From assembly GCF_002776525.5 (NCBI RefSeq), contig NC_045436.1, positions 47,390,616 to 47,454,615 of the forward strand: 64,000 nt of DNA, in the 5' to 3' direction. The notes under the pieces are model-generated. The model was not told where the DNA came from. It did no database searches and was given only the letters and a program-made list of their open reading frames with translations. A program made the translations under genes and the position numbers. This document shows positions 48,994 to 61,320 of the stretch, piece by piece (the first letter of the stretch is position 1; each line of letters opens with the position of its first letter). Origin of the DNA: Piliocolobus tephrosceles. Its lineage: Eukaryota; Chordata; Mammalia; Primates; Cercopithecidae.

Positions 48994-49102
48994 ATGCTCT
49001 CTACGATGTCATCACTGTGGGAGCCCCAGCTGCCCATTTTCAGGGATTTAAGAATGGTGGTCTTCGGAAACTACTCCATAGATTTGAAACAGAAAGAAGA
49101 AA
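48994..49102 (+). CDS. INPP4B: INPP4B internal exon (exon D of this window)
   Basis: 109 nt between TTTCTATTCCAG and GAAA|GTAAGT, both near-consensus. AT completes the split aspartate codon. Then 35 codons run open, including ALYDVITVGAPAAHFQGF, KNGGLRKLL and HRFETERR. The last AA begins a codon completed outside the window. The motif TVGAPAAHFQGFKNGGLRK is the most recognisable INPP4 family signature here and is the main reason for the gene call. It precedes the C-terminal phosphatase domain in the protein. It is the last exon I can find in the window. Confidence 0.96.
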
Positions 49103-50379
49103 GTAAGTAAAGACAGGAGGAAAGCACAGATTCCATTAATAACATCTCCCCTTTGGGGAAGTCTATATACAAGGTTAGAATAAAGAAGATTGGTCCATCA
49201 CAATGTATAGTTCTTGACATCTTAACCTATTTAGTAACATAGAGTTGTTAAATATCTCAAAACTCCCAGAGAAGAAATTAGATTAAACAAATTGCCTAAG
49301 TGTCTTGCTTACTGAGTGGCATTGTGATGGCAGAAAATTTTCGGGAAGTCATATGACTAAGGGGTGATATTCTAGTGTCAACTATTGCTTGCTCAAAGGA
49401 AGTGTTCAGAGATTTAGCTAGAAATACAGTCTAACTTAACTGTGGAACCAAAGATATTGAATAGAGAATATGGCTCCTAATTTATGGTTTTTACCCTACT
49501 AGTAATTTCCATGCTGACCTCAGGCTCATTTAATTGTGCCACTTGAAAAAGACACAACAATACAGAATTCTGTGTTCTGTTCCTTAGGGAAAAGGCATGA
49601 GTATTATCACTGTTATTTATAATTTTATTATACTCTTTCCCCAATTTTTATTTTTAGATGCTTTTAAATATTGCCTTATAAAGCTTTTGCAGCAGTAGCT
49701 TATAGTTCTGCCCCATGTCTCATCAGTTGAGCTTATCCTATAATATTTTCTGTCTATGACCACGCTCATGTAAAACATAAAGTGCATTATCCAGGTATGA
49801 AGAATAACTACTTTCCTTTTCAAATAGTTACGCATCTTAAGAATCTCAATTTTTTTGGTTTTAGATTCCAAGGGTATGTGTGCAGAGTTTTTTGTTTTGT
49901 TTTCCCCACGGTAAATTGCATGTTACAGGGATTTGGTGTACAGGTTATTTTGCCACCCAGGTAATAAGCATAGTATCTAATAGGTAGTTTTTCAATCCTC
50001 ACCTTCCTCCAGCCTCCACCCTTAAGTAGGTCCTGGTGTCTGTTGAAGAATCCAAATTTTGAAAGTTAGGGAAAAATACTCATTCTTCAGTCACAGTTGA
50101 TTTAGTAATAGTATTAGAAAATCGGTTGGAGTGCCAAAACCAGAAAATTTTTTAAAGTTTTATCACGTTTGTCAAATATAAAATTTGTTTTTTGGTGCCC
50201 AGATGTTTAGGGAGAAAGCATTTAAAGGAGGTGAGAGTTGAATAATTGACTTACTATCACATAAATATATAAACTACCAATACACATATACTTTTCTATT
50301 TTCCTTTTATGGAATTGACTTTGGTACAATATTTACTCTGTTACGGTTCTTACTCCGATTTTTCTATTTTTTTGTTCAT

Positions 50380-51100
50380 TTTTGTTTGTTTGCTTTTGGT
50401 GGGTAAAGGTTTATAGTTTTATAAAATTATATTGCATGGGTAGATTAGAGTAACCATCACTATTATAAACATCATATAGAACTGTTTCATCATCACAAAG
50501 AAACTCCCTCAGGTTACCCATTAATACTCACATCCTTCTCACAAATATTATTGCAGTTGGGAGTGAAAGTCAAGGTTTCAACCATGGGCTCTCCAGGGGA
50601 GAGGCAACTCCTGTTTACTTTATGGTAGTTGGAAGTTAATTCACACCACAGGCTCCATGGGGGAAGGGATGCCATGCCTACTGAAGTGGAGGTATGGGTG
50701 GAAGACAGGGTTTTGCCCATAGAATCGAGTGGGGATAGAGGGTGTTTCTCACTGATTCCTTACTGTACCATTCTTCTAGAGGAGGAGGGACATGACATTT
50801 TTGTGGTATTCACCCCCAGAAGAGGTTGGTATGGCTGGGCCACCCTGTTCCAGGTTCTTTGGCTTTTCCTGGGTGCTATTTTTTGTTGGTTCTTTGCTGC
50901 ATTGAGAAATTCTGTGGCACCCAGTTTGGGACATTATAGGAGGCAAAAAAAATCCCATAGAACTCACTGTCATATCATTCCTTAAGTCCCGAGGTCCTTA
51001 ACCAATATACCTTTTTAGTCTACCTTTTAGAGTCTTTTGATAGGTGATGTATATGTTTTATCTAGAATGTTTCATTGTGATTAACAGGGGAAATAAAATA
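50380..51100 (-). mobile_element. Probable ancient L1 3' fragments
   Basis: GTAACCATCACTATTATAAAC and TGTTTCATCATCACAAAGAA (50452-50503) look like antisense L1M 3' UTR. The following part, to about 51100, has a word order I have seen in old L1 3' ends, but it is not certain. The ORFs on both strands here are incidental. Confidence 0.4.
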
Positions 51101-51437
51101 GATTACATTTACTCCATCTCGTCTGGAACTATGTCTCAGCCTTGAGAGTTGAGAGTTCACTTAATCTATTTTTTTCCCTCAATTAAATTTTAAAGTGTAT
51201 AACTCAATTAGAACACTCAAAACTGCCCACAGGGCAGTCAGAATCCAGCTGAGCATATAAAGCATCAGTATGTGAAATATAGAACCTAACCCTATAATTT
51301 TATAAAATATATTTCTGTCAAAGACAACTGTTGAGTTCTATGGTTAGACTCTAACTGATATTTCTTAAGGTTTAAATATTTGCATAAATATTTGAATCCT
51401 TCACTTTTCTTCACTTTTTACTGGGCTGTTACCTATC

Positions 51438-51438
<1 letters not shown>

Positions 51439-51489
<51 letters not shown>
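51439..51489. repeat. (AC)n microsatellite, about 25 units
   Basis: Uninterrupted AC run of about 50 bp, likely polymorphic. Confidence 0.97.
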
Positions 51490-51491
<2 letters not shown>

Positions 51492-52927
51492 TCTTGGGTT
51501 ACTTTTAAGATAAAAGTAGAAGTGTGTTCAATGCTTACAAACACTGATTGCTTTAAATGTTTTATTTGTGTTTCATTGCATTATTGATACAATACAATAA
51601 AGATTTTAAAAGACATAAAAAAGAACTTTGTGGATCTTAAAAGAATTCTCCATAGGGCAGTGGTTTGGGACAAATACTGCTTGCTGAGGCAATATACTGT
51701 TGAGCATGACTATCAGCCTACCCGTTAAATTAAGAGCTAACTTGAGCCAAGACTTAATGATTACAGAGTTGTTGCACCATGCCAATACATTTTCTGCAGG
51801 CTTTTTCAGCAACAAATATTGCATTTGTCAGTCAACAGCAATATATAGAAGAATGACTATATGAAATGAGTAATTTGAGCTTTAGGTTAAAGTAAAGAAT
51901 GACGTTTTGCAGGACATGAGATCACAAGTGAGGAAATTTTTCTTTGCCTCGTCTTTCATTTGATATTGCCCCCCACCAAAAAAAAAAAAAAACTGATAGC
52001 CAACTCTTTTAGGCCAGGTTTTTTGGGAACTACCACAGTCATTGTACTATTTCACCTTCATTTATTTTTTTCTCATCTAAGCCAATAAAATACTGTCATC
52101 TGAGAAAAGATATAATTTATGTTGATGTCCGTTGGTGATATCTTTTGTGATTAATACAATGGCCACATAATGAAAAGGGTTTTAGCATAAGAACATTGCT
52201 TATAGTATTTATATAAAGCAATTCAGGTCATACAACCACATTTATTAAAAATTATAAGATAATTAGGGAGATTGAACTTTTAAAGCACAGTATCTGAGTA
52301 CCTTACTCTTGTGCTTAGAAACTTTGAGGAGTTCATGCTTATCCATTGGGCATTCAAAGCACCCATGATTTTCCCACCAATGTCTACCCTCATCACCCAC
52401 TTTTATTGTTGTTTCTAAAACGCTATATAAACTATTTCCTAGATGGGCTTCATGTATTTCTACCTTTTCCTTTTTCCTCGTTCTGTTTCCTTTTACAAGA
52501 AATTATTCTGTTCTCCTCATTTTCTACTATTTTTCATTTCTTTCTGTGAAAGCTATTTACATAATCCTACTCAAAATTCTACACATGGTCCATGTGAAAA
52601 TTTTATTCCTGTAATTAGGCTTTCCTGATTTTTCAAGTTGATTTGGCTCTCCTCCCTAATATTTTATTTTTACTTCTCTTGTAGCCTTACTAGGCCAAAG
52701 TAATGTATTAAGTTTTTTCTTGTGTGATGTTTCTGTAACATGTTATGCTTTTCTTAAATAAGAGATGGAGTGCCTTGTATATATAAGTATTATGTAGATC
52801 AAATACACAGGCATTGGAATTCACATATAAATCAGATATAGTTGCTGACTTAAAAGTGCTAAAAACTAGACTTGGAGAAAAAGTTTCACAAATAATCATG
52901 ATGCAATAAGATTAATAATATGGAGAG

Positions 52928-53109
52928 CAGGGGTTACCAACCTTGGCTGCACACTGAAATCACCGTTGGAGTTTTAAAACCTTTTGTTTATAACAGGATA
53001 TCACCCCAGAAAAATTAAGTCAAAGCCTTTGGTAGTTGGGCCCAGGGATTGGTGCATTTTAAAAGCTTCCCAGGTGAGCCTAATGTGTAGCCAGGGTTGA
53101 GAACTACTG
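52928..53109. mobile_element. hAT-Charlie MER5-type element
   Basis: Left end CAGGGGTTACCAACCTTGGC and right end AGGGTTGAGAACTACTG form eroded terminal inverted repeats. The inside has the MER5-like GGGCCCAGGGATTGGTGCAT and AAGCTTCCCAGGTGAGCC. Length about 180 bp fits. Confidence 0.8.
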
Positions 53110-53710
53110 ATATAGCTATAAGCGAATAGTGCTATCTGAAGACAGATGAAAGGTTTGGAGAATAAAACCAGAAATACCTACACAAATGAGTTGAACTTGA
53201 AAAACTATATAGAACTTCAATTGGTATACGTCAAGAGGAAAGGAAATCTAAGTAAAAGAATATTTATTGAGATATAAAGTATTACCACTCACTTACTGGA
53301 AATTTTTGTTTGGAGAATCCCAAACTCATTAGAGAGTTGAAAAATGGAACTGAATGTAAGGGTAAAGCTGTAAGAATTTTGATCTTGGACAATCTGGGCT
53401 TGAGTAACATTCAGACACACACAATTGAACATATCATAGAGGATTTCATACAGAAAACTTGATATCTTTCTAAGATAACCAAAATTCTAATTACACATTT
53501 TTTAATAGACCCAAATCAGGATGTCTGTGACTTATGTATTCTCTTGTAACATCAAACACTTACTTGTACCTAGTGTCAGTTGATTTACTTCAACACCATG
53601 TGAAAGTTTGTGGATTTCTCCCTCAAAATATGAATCAAGTCTTTTCTTTTAGTATTGTTTAACAGAAAGGAAAATTTATTCCTACAACATATATTTTGCT
53701 TTCTTTAAAC

Positions 53711-54012
53711 TTTTTTTTTTTTTTTTTTTTTTGAGATGGAGTATTACTCTATCGTCTAGGCTGGAGTGCATTAGTACCATCTCCATTCACTGCAACCTCC
53801 ACCTCCTGGGTTTAAGTGATTCTCCTGCGTCAGCCTCCCAAGTAGCTGGGATTACAGATGCACACCAGCATGCCCAACTAATTTTTATATTTGTTTGCAG
53901 AGATAGGGTTTCAACATCTTGCTCAATCTGGTCTTGAACTCCTGGGTTCAAGGGATCTGCACACCTTGGCCTTGCAAATTTTGGGATTACAGGCATGAGC
54001 CACCACACTTAG
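53711..54012 (-). mobile_element. Alu SINE, antisense (first of a pair)
   Basis: T tail at 53711-53732, then GAGATGGAGTATTACTCTAT, ending AGCCACCACACTTAGA. Both arms are present, with moderate divergence. Directly followed by a second antisense Alu. Confidence 0.92.
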
Positions 54013-54297
54013 ATTTTCTTCCCTTCCCCTTCGCCTTCCCCTTCCCCTTCCCCTTCTCCTCCCTGAGTTTTGCTCTTGTTGCCCAGGCAGGTGTGCAATG
54101 GCAAGATCTCGGCTCACTGCAACCTCTGCCTCCTGGGTTCAAGAGATTCTCCTGTCCCTGGCCTCCCAAGTAGCTGGGACTACAGGCACACACCACCACA
54201 CCCTGGCTAATTTTGTATTTTTAGTAGAGACAGGGTGTCACAGTGTTGGCCAGGCTGGTCTCGAACTCCTGACCTCAGGCAATCCACCTGCCTCGAT
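54013..54297 (-). mobile_element. Alu SINE, antisense, 5'-truncated (second of the pair)
   Basis: The tail became a (CCCCTT)n tract (54021-54063). Then GAGTTTTGCTCTTGTTGCCC opens the right arm. It stops at CCACCTGCCTCGA, about 50 bases before the Alu start. Confidence 0.9.
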
Positions 54298-54410
54298 GTC
54301 AGGAACATCAGATTCAGACGGAACTTTCACTAAGTAGGATCATGACCTAAAAGCCTAACTCTTTCATTAACACAAAAAAGTAATTAAAACCAAGACTCTT
54401 TGTTAAAATG

Positions 54411-54413
<3 letters not shown>

Positions 54414-54444
<31 letters not shown>
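54414..54444. repeat. Poly(A) run, 31 bp
   Basis: A pure run of 31 A that is not clearly attached to an element on either side. On the minus strand it explains the F-rich ORF seen here. Confidence 0.93.
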
Positions 54445-54445
<1 letters not shown>

Positions 54446-54771
54446 CCCATGAAGGACATGGTAGCTTCTTCTTGAGAATTTTAATTTGTTACTATCTATG
54501 TATTCATTTGGAACTACAGAATTAATACCCTGCAAGTGGTCCTAATTTAAATGCCTGTCTTGAGTGATTACCCTAGTTACACACCCACCTTCCCCGAATA
54601 TGCTCCAGATGCTCTTAATGAACATTTGCTTCCCCCAGATTTCAATCAGAAAAGAGAAAAAAAATCACTTCAAAAAGTATTAAGAAAAATAAACTAAAAT
54701 TTTACTGATAAGAATATGGCAGGCTGTATTTATCTTGCAACAACTACAGCCTGTGCTGGAATTTGGGACTT

Positions 54772-55092
54772 TTGTTTTGTTTTGTTTTTTGAGGTGAAGT
54801 CTCACTCTGTCACCCAGGCTGGAGTGCAGGGGTGCGATCTCAGCTCACTGCAACCTCCGCTTCCCGGGTTCAAGGGATTCTTCTGCCTCAACCTCCTGAG
54901 TAACTGGGACTACAGGCGTATGCTACCATGCCTGGCTAATTTTTTTTTTTTTTTTTTTTTTTTTTTGTATTTTTAGTAGAGATGGGGTTTTACCATATTG
55001 GCCAGGATGGTCTGGAACTCCTGACCTCGTGATCCACCCTCCTTGGCCTCCCAAAGTGCTAAGATCACAGGTGTGAGTCACTGAGCCCAGTC
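54772..55092 (-). mobile_element. Alu SINE, antisense, with expanded middle T run
   Basis: Starts TTTTGTTTTGTTTTTTGAGG and ends GAGTCACTGAGCCCAGTC. The linker between arms has grown to 27 T (54940-54966), against about five in a standard Alu. TGGGACTTTT before and TGGGGACCTTTT after may be a decayed target-site duplication. Confidence 0.9.
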
Positions 55093-55122
55093 TGGGGACC
55101 TTTTTTAAAGAAAAGTAAAGCA

Positions 55123-55457
55123 AGGTCTTAGTCTATTCCTGCTGCTAACAAAATATCTTAACTAGGTAATTTATAAACAACTGAAACTTATGGCCCTCAG
55201 TTCTACAGACTAGGAAGTCCAAAATCAAGGCACCAGCAGATTGAGTGTCTGATAAGAGCCCATTCCTCATGGATGGCACCTTCTAGCTGTGCCCTCACCT
55301 GGTAGAAGGGCAAGGCAACTCTCAGGGGCCTCCCATTACAAGGACAGATTCCTCATGACCTCATCACCTCTCAAAGGCTCCACTTGCTAATATTATCACC
55401 TTCATGATTAGGTTTCAACATATGAATGTTGGGGAATGCAAACATTCAGACCACAGC
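55123..55457 (-). mobile_element. MaLR LTR (MST-type), antisense
   Basis: On + it begins near TCTTAGTCTATTCCTGCTGC and contains ACTAGGAAGTCCAAAATCAA, CCTCATGACCTCATCACCTC and GGTTTCAACATATGAATGTT, antisense MST/MLT1 landmarks. It ends near TTCAGACCACAGCA. Solo, non-coding. Confidence 0.88.
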
Positions 55458-56189
55458 AAACAACAACATAAAGAGTTAAAGCAGCCAGGTCTCCTATAAG
55501 ATCAATGGTTACACTGTCACAGGGCAAAAACTCTGGGATTGAAAAGTTTTCTTACTACTGTAAGGAGGAATAAGGGTAGATATTTTCTTATTCTCTATTA
55601 TAAATAGGAGGCTTTTTGCATAAAAAGGGGAAAATCATATCAGGGAAATAACCTGTCCATAACCTATAACATAGTAGGCATCCAATAAACCAGGAATGGG
55701 AGAACTGGATGCAAAACTTTATACTGTTACCTTTGAAATGTGTTTTTCTGATAGAACTATTAACCACTACTTAATTTGGGAGATGCAAAACATAAATTCA
55801 CATTTCTATGCCTTCTCCAGTAACAAATGAGCAGACTAATCAGTAGTTACAAAAATATTTGTTTTAATCACCTTCACTTTCATTCTTAAGAAAAATAATT
55901 TTTATTTCTTTTTATGAAAGAGAGTGATTTGAAAGCATTCAGTGAAAGCAATGTGATCGTATTATTTGATTGGGGATGATAATTCTTTTTTTCCCTACTT
56001 TGATTTTTTTTTTCTCTTTGATCCCTAGGTTCCACTTAGACCTTTGACTTGTCAGTCATTGACAGTGCAATTTAGAGTGTGAGATCTTAACTATGCTTTG
56101 TATTTTGTATGAACTCACAAGTCATACCACATATATTTTAAGTAGAAATACTTTGATCCTTTGTTGATATATATTTTAATAAATAATTT

Positions 56190-56420
56190 CACTGATAACT
56201 TTCCAGTTTTGTAAAGAAATATGCTTACTGGAAAACAGAAAAATCAAAAGAAAGAGATTAAAAGCATACTTGTAATATTGCTCCTTAACAATTACTGGTA
56301 GCATACTGGGTGCTCTCATCCAGTCTTTTTTAACACATGTAATTTACATCATTATTTTTTTCTATTAAAAATTCAAAACTGCAAAACTGTTTAAAATGAC
56401 TAATTTTCAAGTTATATACA
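56190..56420 (+). mobile_element. Ancient L1-like fragment, weak
   Basis: GAAAAATCAAAAGAAAGAGA, TTACTGGTAGCATACTGGGT and CTCTCATCCAGTCTTTTTT resemble the same old family as 10440-11075. Confidence 0.35.
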
Positions 56421-56427
56421 TAGTATA

Positions 56428-56740
56428 GGCCAGGGGTGATGGCTCATGCCTGTAATCCCAGGACTTTGGGAGGCCAAGGCCAGTGGTTTGCTTGAGCTCA
56501 GGAGTTTGAGACCAGCCTGAGCAATATGACAAAACTCTTGTCTCTACAAAAAAGTGCAAAAATTAGTCAGACTTGGTAGTATGTGCCTTTAGTCCCAGCT
56601 ACTTGGAAGGCTAAAGTGGAAGGATCACTTGAGCCTGCAAGGTGGAGGTTGAAGTAAGCCGAGATCACCCCACTGAACTCCACCCTCTGGGTGATGGAGA
56701 GAGGCCCTGTCTCAAAAAAAATAAAATAAAAAAAATAAAG
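56428..56740 (+). mobile_element. Alu SINE, old (AluJ-like)
   Basis: Starts GGCCAGGGGTGATGGCTC and ends CCCTGTCTC plus an A-rich tail with T interruptions. Many differences from AluS and AluY. Confidence 0.9.
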
Positions 56741-56832
56741 TGTGTGTGTGTGTGTGTATATATATGGTATGCAAATGTATGTATATTTATATAGATAGAT
56801 ACGTATATATACACACACAGACACACACATAC
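56741..56832. repeat. TG/TA/TAGA/CA compound microsatellite
   Basis: Follows the Alu tail. TG units give way to TA, TAGA and then CA units, so the two ends can pair. Confidence 0.9.
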
Positions 56833-57891
56833 ACATAATATGAATATAATATTCTTCATTTATAAAACAACTTAAATCTTTGTGTTTCTTTGGAAGTCAT
56901 GCCCAATACTCCAAATTTAAAAACATCGGCCTCATAGGCTATAGCTAAAATTTAGCTAAAATTTATCTCCCATTCACTTTCGAATATACTTTATTTTTTC
57001 TTTTCAGTAAGAACATTTTCTGTCACAAAATTTTCTTTTAAAAATTATGGTAAAATTACATGGGCACTCTGGAAATAAGAATAATTTAAATAAAAGCCCC
57101 TGTCAGTTCCATTTTTTCTTTTGGACTGTGTTCATTAGCTGACAATATATCATTTTGAAGGAAATGATAATTAAAGTTTTTCTTTTGATTATAATTTGAT
57201 TCCTTGGGAGTACATTTTTTTTTTTCCTTCTGTGAGTTAGTTCCTTGTTGGCTACTCACAGCTCTTAACTCTGTTCATATTTTGGCAAATACAGGATAGA
57301 TCAGCCAAAACTGTCCACCAGGTTTCTCTTCATGTGGACTTCCCTATATACAACTCCTTGTATATAACACCAAATCTTCATAGAGGGAGAGGAAAGTGCT
57401 TTTAATTAAGTAGTCATGCTGAGGCTTGAACATACAGTACGAAATAAATAATGAGGCCTGCAAAGCTTTGAACTAAATGTAGTACAATGAATGGAAGGAC
57501 TTTTGCTCAATTTCACATGATCCTGACTGAATTTGTAATAAGTGAATTTGTAATGCAGTTTTTCCTCCTCTTTTAGTTTCATTGTAGCAGTATACAAAAT
57601 CAAAATTTGTTTATAGCCCACAAATTCAAAGAATAAAGAGGCTTGTACAGTTGAAAGCCTACCTGTTCCAGTCCTCTTCTTAAAACAAACCAATCTGAGC
57701 AGTTTAATATATTTTGCAGCAAGATTTCTTCTTGGAATGTCAAATTATTTAAGTTTTAGCTGTGATTCTCTTAGTCCACAAACTTAAATCTTGAGAATAT
57801 AACGTTCTTGAATTTTCTGTAACTCTGTTTAATTTTTCTGTCCCCCGTTCTGGGACAAGCAGAAACTTTCATCTCAGACAATTCATAGACT

Positions 57892-58108
57892 CCACTCCCA
57901 GTGTAGATTTGAATTCTGATTCTCACATACTGTCTTTGTGACATTAGATTACCACACCTTTCTGTACCTTAGTTTCCTCATCTGTAAAGTGGAAATAATA
58001 TTGCTTACCCCAGAGGGTTGTTCTTAAAATTTGATGAGTTTATATATGCTAAGCATTTATAACTGTGCCTGGCACATGATGAGGTTAATCGATGTTAGCT
58101 ATTATTTA
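57892..58108 (+). mobile_element. MIR SINE
   Basis: Nearly full MIR. TTAGTTTCCTCATCTGTAAA, AGAGGGTTGTTCTTAAAATT and CTGTGCCTGGCACATGATG are all present. Confidence 0.88.
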
Positions 58109-58204
58109 TGTAAATATATGTAAGGGATACATTTCCACAAAAATGCTCAGGCAGTTTCTTAATTTAGTGCATGGAAATCTTATTCTTTCTGTAAGCTGAG
58201 TAGG

Positions 58205-58378
58205 ATTTTATTGATTTGATTTAACATAATTATCTAACCAATACACTATTGATGGTCATTTAGATTGTTCCTAAGTTTTTGGTTAGAACCACCTGCACTT
58301 GCAAGGTATATCCTTATTCATATATCTTTGCAAATTTCTGAGTGTTTCTTCTAGATAAATTCCTACACTTAATATAAC
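58205..58378 (-). mobile_element. Ancient L1M fragment, antisense
   Basis: ACTATTGATGGTCATTTAGA, ATATCCTTATTCATATATCT and TTCTTCTAGATAAATTCCTA match the antisense region near the ORF2 end of old L1M elements. Confidence 0.65.
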
Positions 58379-58402
58379 TACACTTAGTTAAGAGGACTTA
58401 TT

Positions 58403-58436
58403 TCTTAACTAAGAAACTAAGGCTTCTTAGTTAAGA
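58403..58436. repeat. 13-bp perfect inverted repeat
   Basis: TCTTAACTAAGAA (58403-58415) and TTCTTAGTTAAGA (58424-58436) enclose an 8-nt loop. CTTAGTTAAGAG also occurs just upstream at 58383-58394. Confidence 0.9.
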
Positions 58437-58984
58437 GATAGTTAAATTTTAGAAATAATATCACTGAAAAGTTGTATTAATATTCATAATATGCCTAATT
58501 TCTCATTCAGTCTTGCATACTGAGCTTTGGATATTATTCATGTGTGAAGTAGAGGTATGGCTGAGATGTATAAATACATATATATATGTATTTATATTTA
58601 TATTCATATTTATAAGCATCTAGCAGGTAGCTCCACTTTACTCATATCTCCCATACACCTCAAGATTGAGATATTGAGTCATTTTGCATCCCTTTGGCTC
58701 TCAAACTTGCTTCTTTTGGAGGTTATGTTTCTTAATAAAAAGATATGATCATCTACTCCACTGTTGAATGTAGCACCTGAAAATCCTTGACAACTTTTTC
58801 TCCCTTGCTTTCTCTTAAAATTAATTTACCTTCTTATATATCTGAAAGTTATTCATTTTAATAATAAAATATAGGTTAAGATAATCCTAGCCCATAGAAC
58901 CACCGTCTTTTAAATATTCTACTATCAAACTTCTTATTTACTGTCCTTCCTTCCAGACTGGCTCTCACCCAATCATTTATCCTT

Positions 58985-59420
58985 ATCTTGGTTGGAATTA
59001 TATTTCTTAAAGGCAAATATTTATTCTTGTGATTTCATAATTTTAAACATTTTTTAGCTGCCTCTTGCTTGCAGGAGAAAATCTAAGGTGCAATAATATA
59101 TACATGTGATCTGGCCCTGGTTCTTGCACCACGACACCATCATCTTTCCCTCCCCACTGCCCTCCATAGTGAATCAGAGAGAACTTTCTCACCACCACAG
59201 ATCTTAGCTTAAAATCATTTCTGCCTGGAAGCTTCTTCTGACTCCTTGTCTAAGCCAAGTCTGCTTTAAGCCTCCGGTGTACAAAATCCTTCTATACTAT
59301 ACGTGCTCTGAGAATATGAAATGTGTCTGTCCAGTTTACCACAGTCAGTATCCCCAGGGACTAACTTGATAAGTGTTTGATGAATGGATATATATATGGG
59401 GAAATGAATGAATAACATCA
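58985..59420 (+). mobile_element. LINE-2 3' part
   Basis: AGGAGAAAATCTAAGGTGCA, TGATCTGGCCCTGGTTCTTG, CCTGGAAGCTTCTTCTGACT and a terminal GATAAGTGTTTGATGAATGG follow the L2 3' consensus order well. Confidence 0.75.
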
Positions 59421-60450
59421 AAGGTTTGCCTGCCATAAGAGCAAAGGGAAGAACCAATGACTATGCCTGAAGAAGAGATCAGTGTGACAGAATTAGGTAG
59501 TGGACATAGAGACTTTTTTTGGATTTAGGAAAAAGAAACAAAAAGGCACTTGTGGGAAATGTCTTATAGGTTTTGATAACAAAACCTATACATATATTTG
59601 GCAGGTATAACATCAGTGTTTCCTTGTACCTCACTAGCAAGGGAAAATATGCTTTTATGTCTTCTGAAAGAAAGGAGACAATTTATTTAAAAAATGGCTA
59701 ACTTAAAAACCTGATTCAATATCAGTAATGCAGTAGTGACTTTAACACTTCCAAGTTGTGGCATTCTTCCAATAACCTGTCCAAAAGCTTGTGAGGCAAA
59801 GAATGATCTGATGTTTAGGCAAGAGGCACTGTGTATAGTGTGACAGTTCAGAATTTTAAAAAGTTAAATGTTGATTTTAAAGAAAATGACTTCAGTTGTA
59901 AATGACAAAATGTATTTGCTAAACTATCCCCACATTTTTAATGATATGAAATTTGGTGAAGAGGGCAGTCTGAAAATGACAAAATATATAACCAGTCTTA
60001 TTGTTGGATTTCAGAAAGTCACTGAACCTCTCACTCTTGGGTTTCCATGTCTTCGCTGTAGCTGTGGCTACATGTGTATACCTGGAGATATGTCAGAAAA
60101 AAAAAAATCAAGAAAATTAGGGTTTAAAAGCAAAAATGTTAAGTCTAATATGAAAATTACAGGAAAAAATACATTTTTTCCTTTTTCCTTTTAAAACTAA
60201 ATATATAAAGATAATATAATTTGAGGATTTATTTTGTATAAATCAGAAGTTACATTTCTCCTTTGCTGTAAACTGAAACAACATTTTAAACCGTGACACA
60301 CTATGTTGTCTCCGTAGTATTCACTAAATTCAAGGAGGAACTTTTGAACTTGTTAAAAGCCAAGTGTTTTACAGAATAATTTTAAAACTGTCTGCTGTTC
60401 TAGATATTTAACAGTCATCATTGCAAAGGCAGCATACAGCAGAAAATAAA

Positions 60451-60489
60451 GTCATCTACAAATAAATTGCCAGTCATCTACAAATAAAA
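60451..60489. repeat. 22-bp period short direct repeat
   Basis: GTCATCTACAAATAAA occurs at 60451-60466 and again at 60473-60488. Two copies only. Confidence 0.85.
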
Positions 60490-60789
60490 TATACTATATT
60501 TTTCAGAGCTTTTAAAGTTAACTGTAGAACATCACTCTTTTTTCTTTTTCTACAAGATTACAAACTTTTAAAAATGTACATATGGAATTTATGTCATGGA
60601 AAAATCAAACAGTTGGCTGTGTTACATGAGATAAATACTGTTATTGGAAAATCATTGTTAGAGAAGACTTTGCCTGAATTATTTCAATGTCCTCTTCCTT
60701 GTGATGAGGCTTACATTAATAATTGATTATTGTGGTAACCCCATCAGAGAAGGAAGATGGATTGGCTTATAGTGTCAGCAGAGATGGAG

Positions 60790-61320
60790 AGAAGATAAAT
60801 TACAGAGGTATTTAGGGGCAACTGGGGGTTGTGTGTGTGTTAGGAGTGGAGGTAAGAACCCAGAGGTATCAAGGAAGACTCCCACACACATCTGGGGAAT
60901 GATAGTGCCATTCACTGCACCTTGGCTTATAAACTCCAGCAACACAGAGCAGCTGCTAGAGTGTCGTTGAATGTGAAAGGATGTTAGGCTGGGCAGGGAG
61001 CAGGGACCAAATCTTAAACAATTATTTGCTATGTCAGCTCCTGGCAGTTCACCCTGTAGGCTATGGATACTGCAATTGGTAGGTTTTCAGCTGAAGATTG
61101 GCATGATCATAGTATTTGGAGTGACAGTGTAGATAGAACAGAAGAATTGCAAACAATTAGACTATTATAATAGTGGCACAAGGGAAAACAGGTACCTGGG
61201 GAGTTGAAGATTTTAAGGAAGTATCTAACAGAATTTAAATCCAGTTGGATGACAGCTTAAGGGAGACTGGGCAGGATTGAAGCACTCTTAGGTTTCTGGT
61301 TTCTATAACTGGGTAAATGC
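60790..61320 (+). repeat. Ancient interspersed repeat, family not assigned
   Basis: Includes TCAAGGAAGACTCCCACACA, AATGATAGTGCCATTCACTG and ATTGAAGCACTCTTAGGTTTC, similar to the unassigned repeat at 18880-19085. Confidence 0.35.

Noticed and set aside
50629..50985. 118-residue forward ORF
   Set aside because: No recognised domain, no splice-phase link to INPP4B exons, and overlapping reverse ORFs of similar length in probable old L1 sequence.
51439..51489. (AC)n as a possible regulatory element
   Set aside because: Dinucleotide runs of this length are ordinary in primate introns. Nothing beside it suggests more than a microsatellite.
59868..60194. 108-residue forward ORF
   Set aside because: Lysine-rich translation of AT-rich intron. 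No conserved motif, no acceptor or donor that fits the gene's phase.
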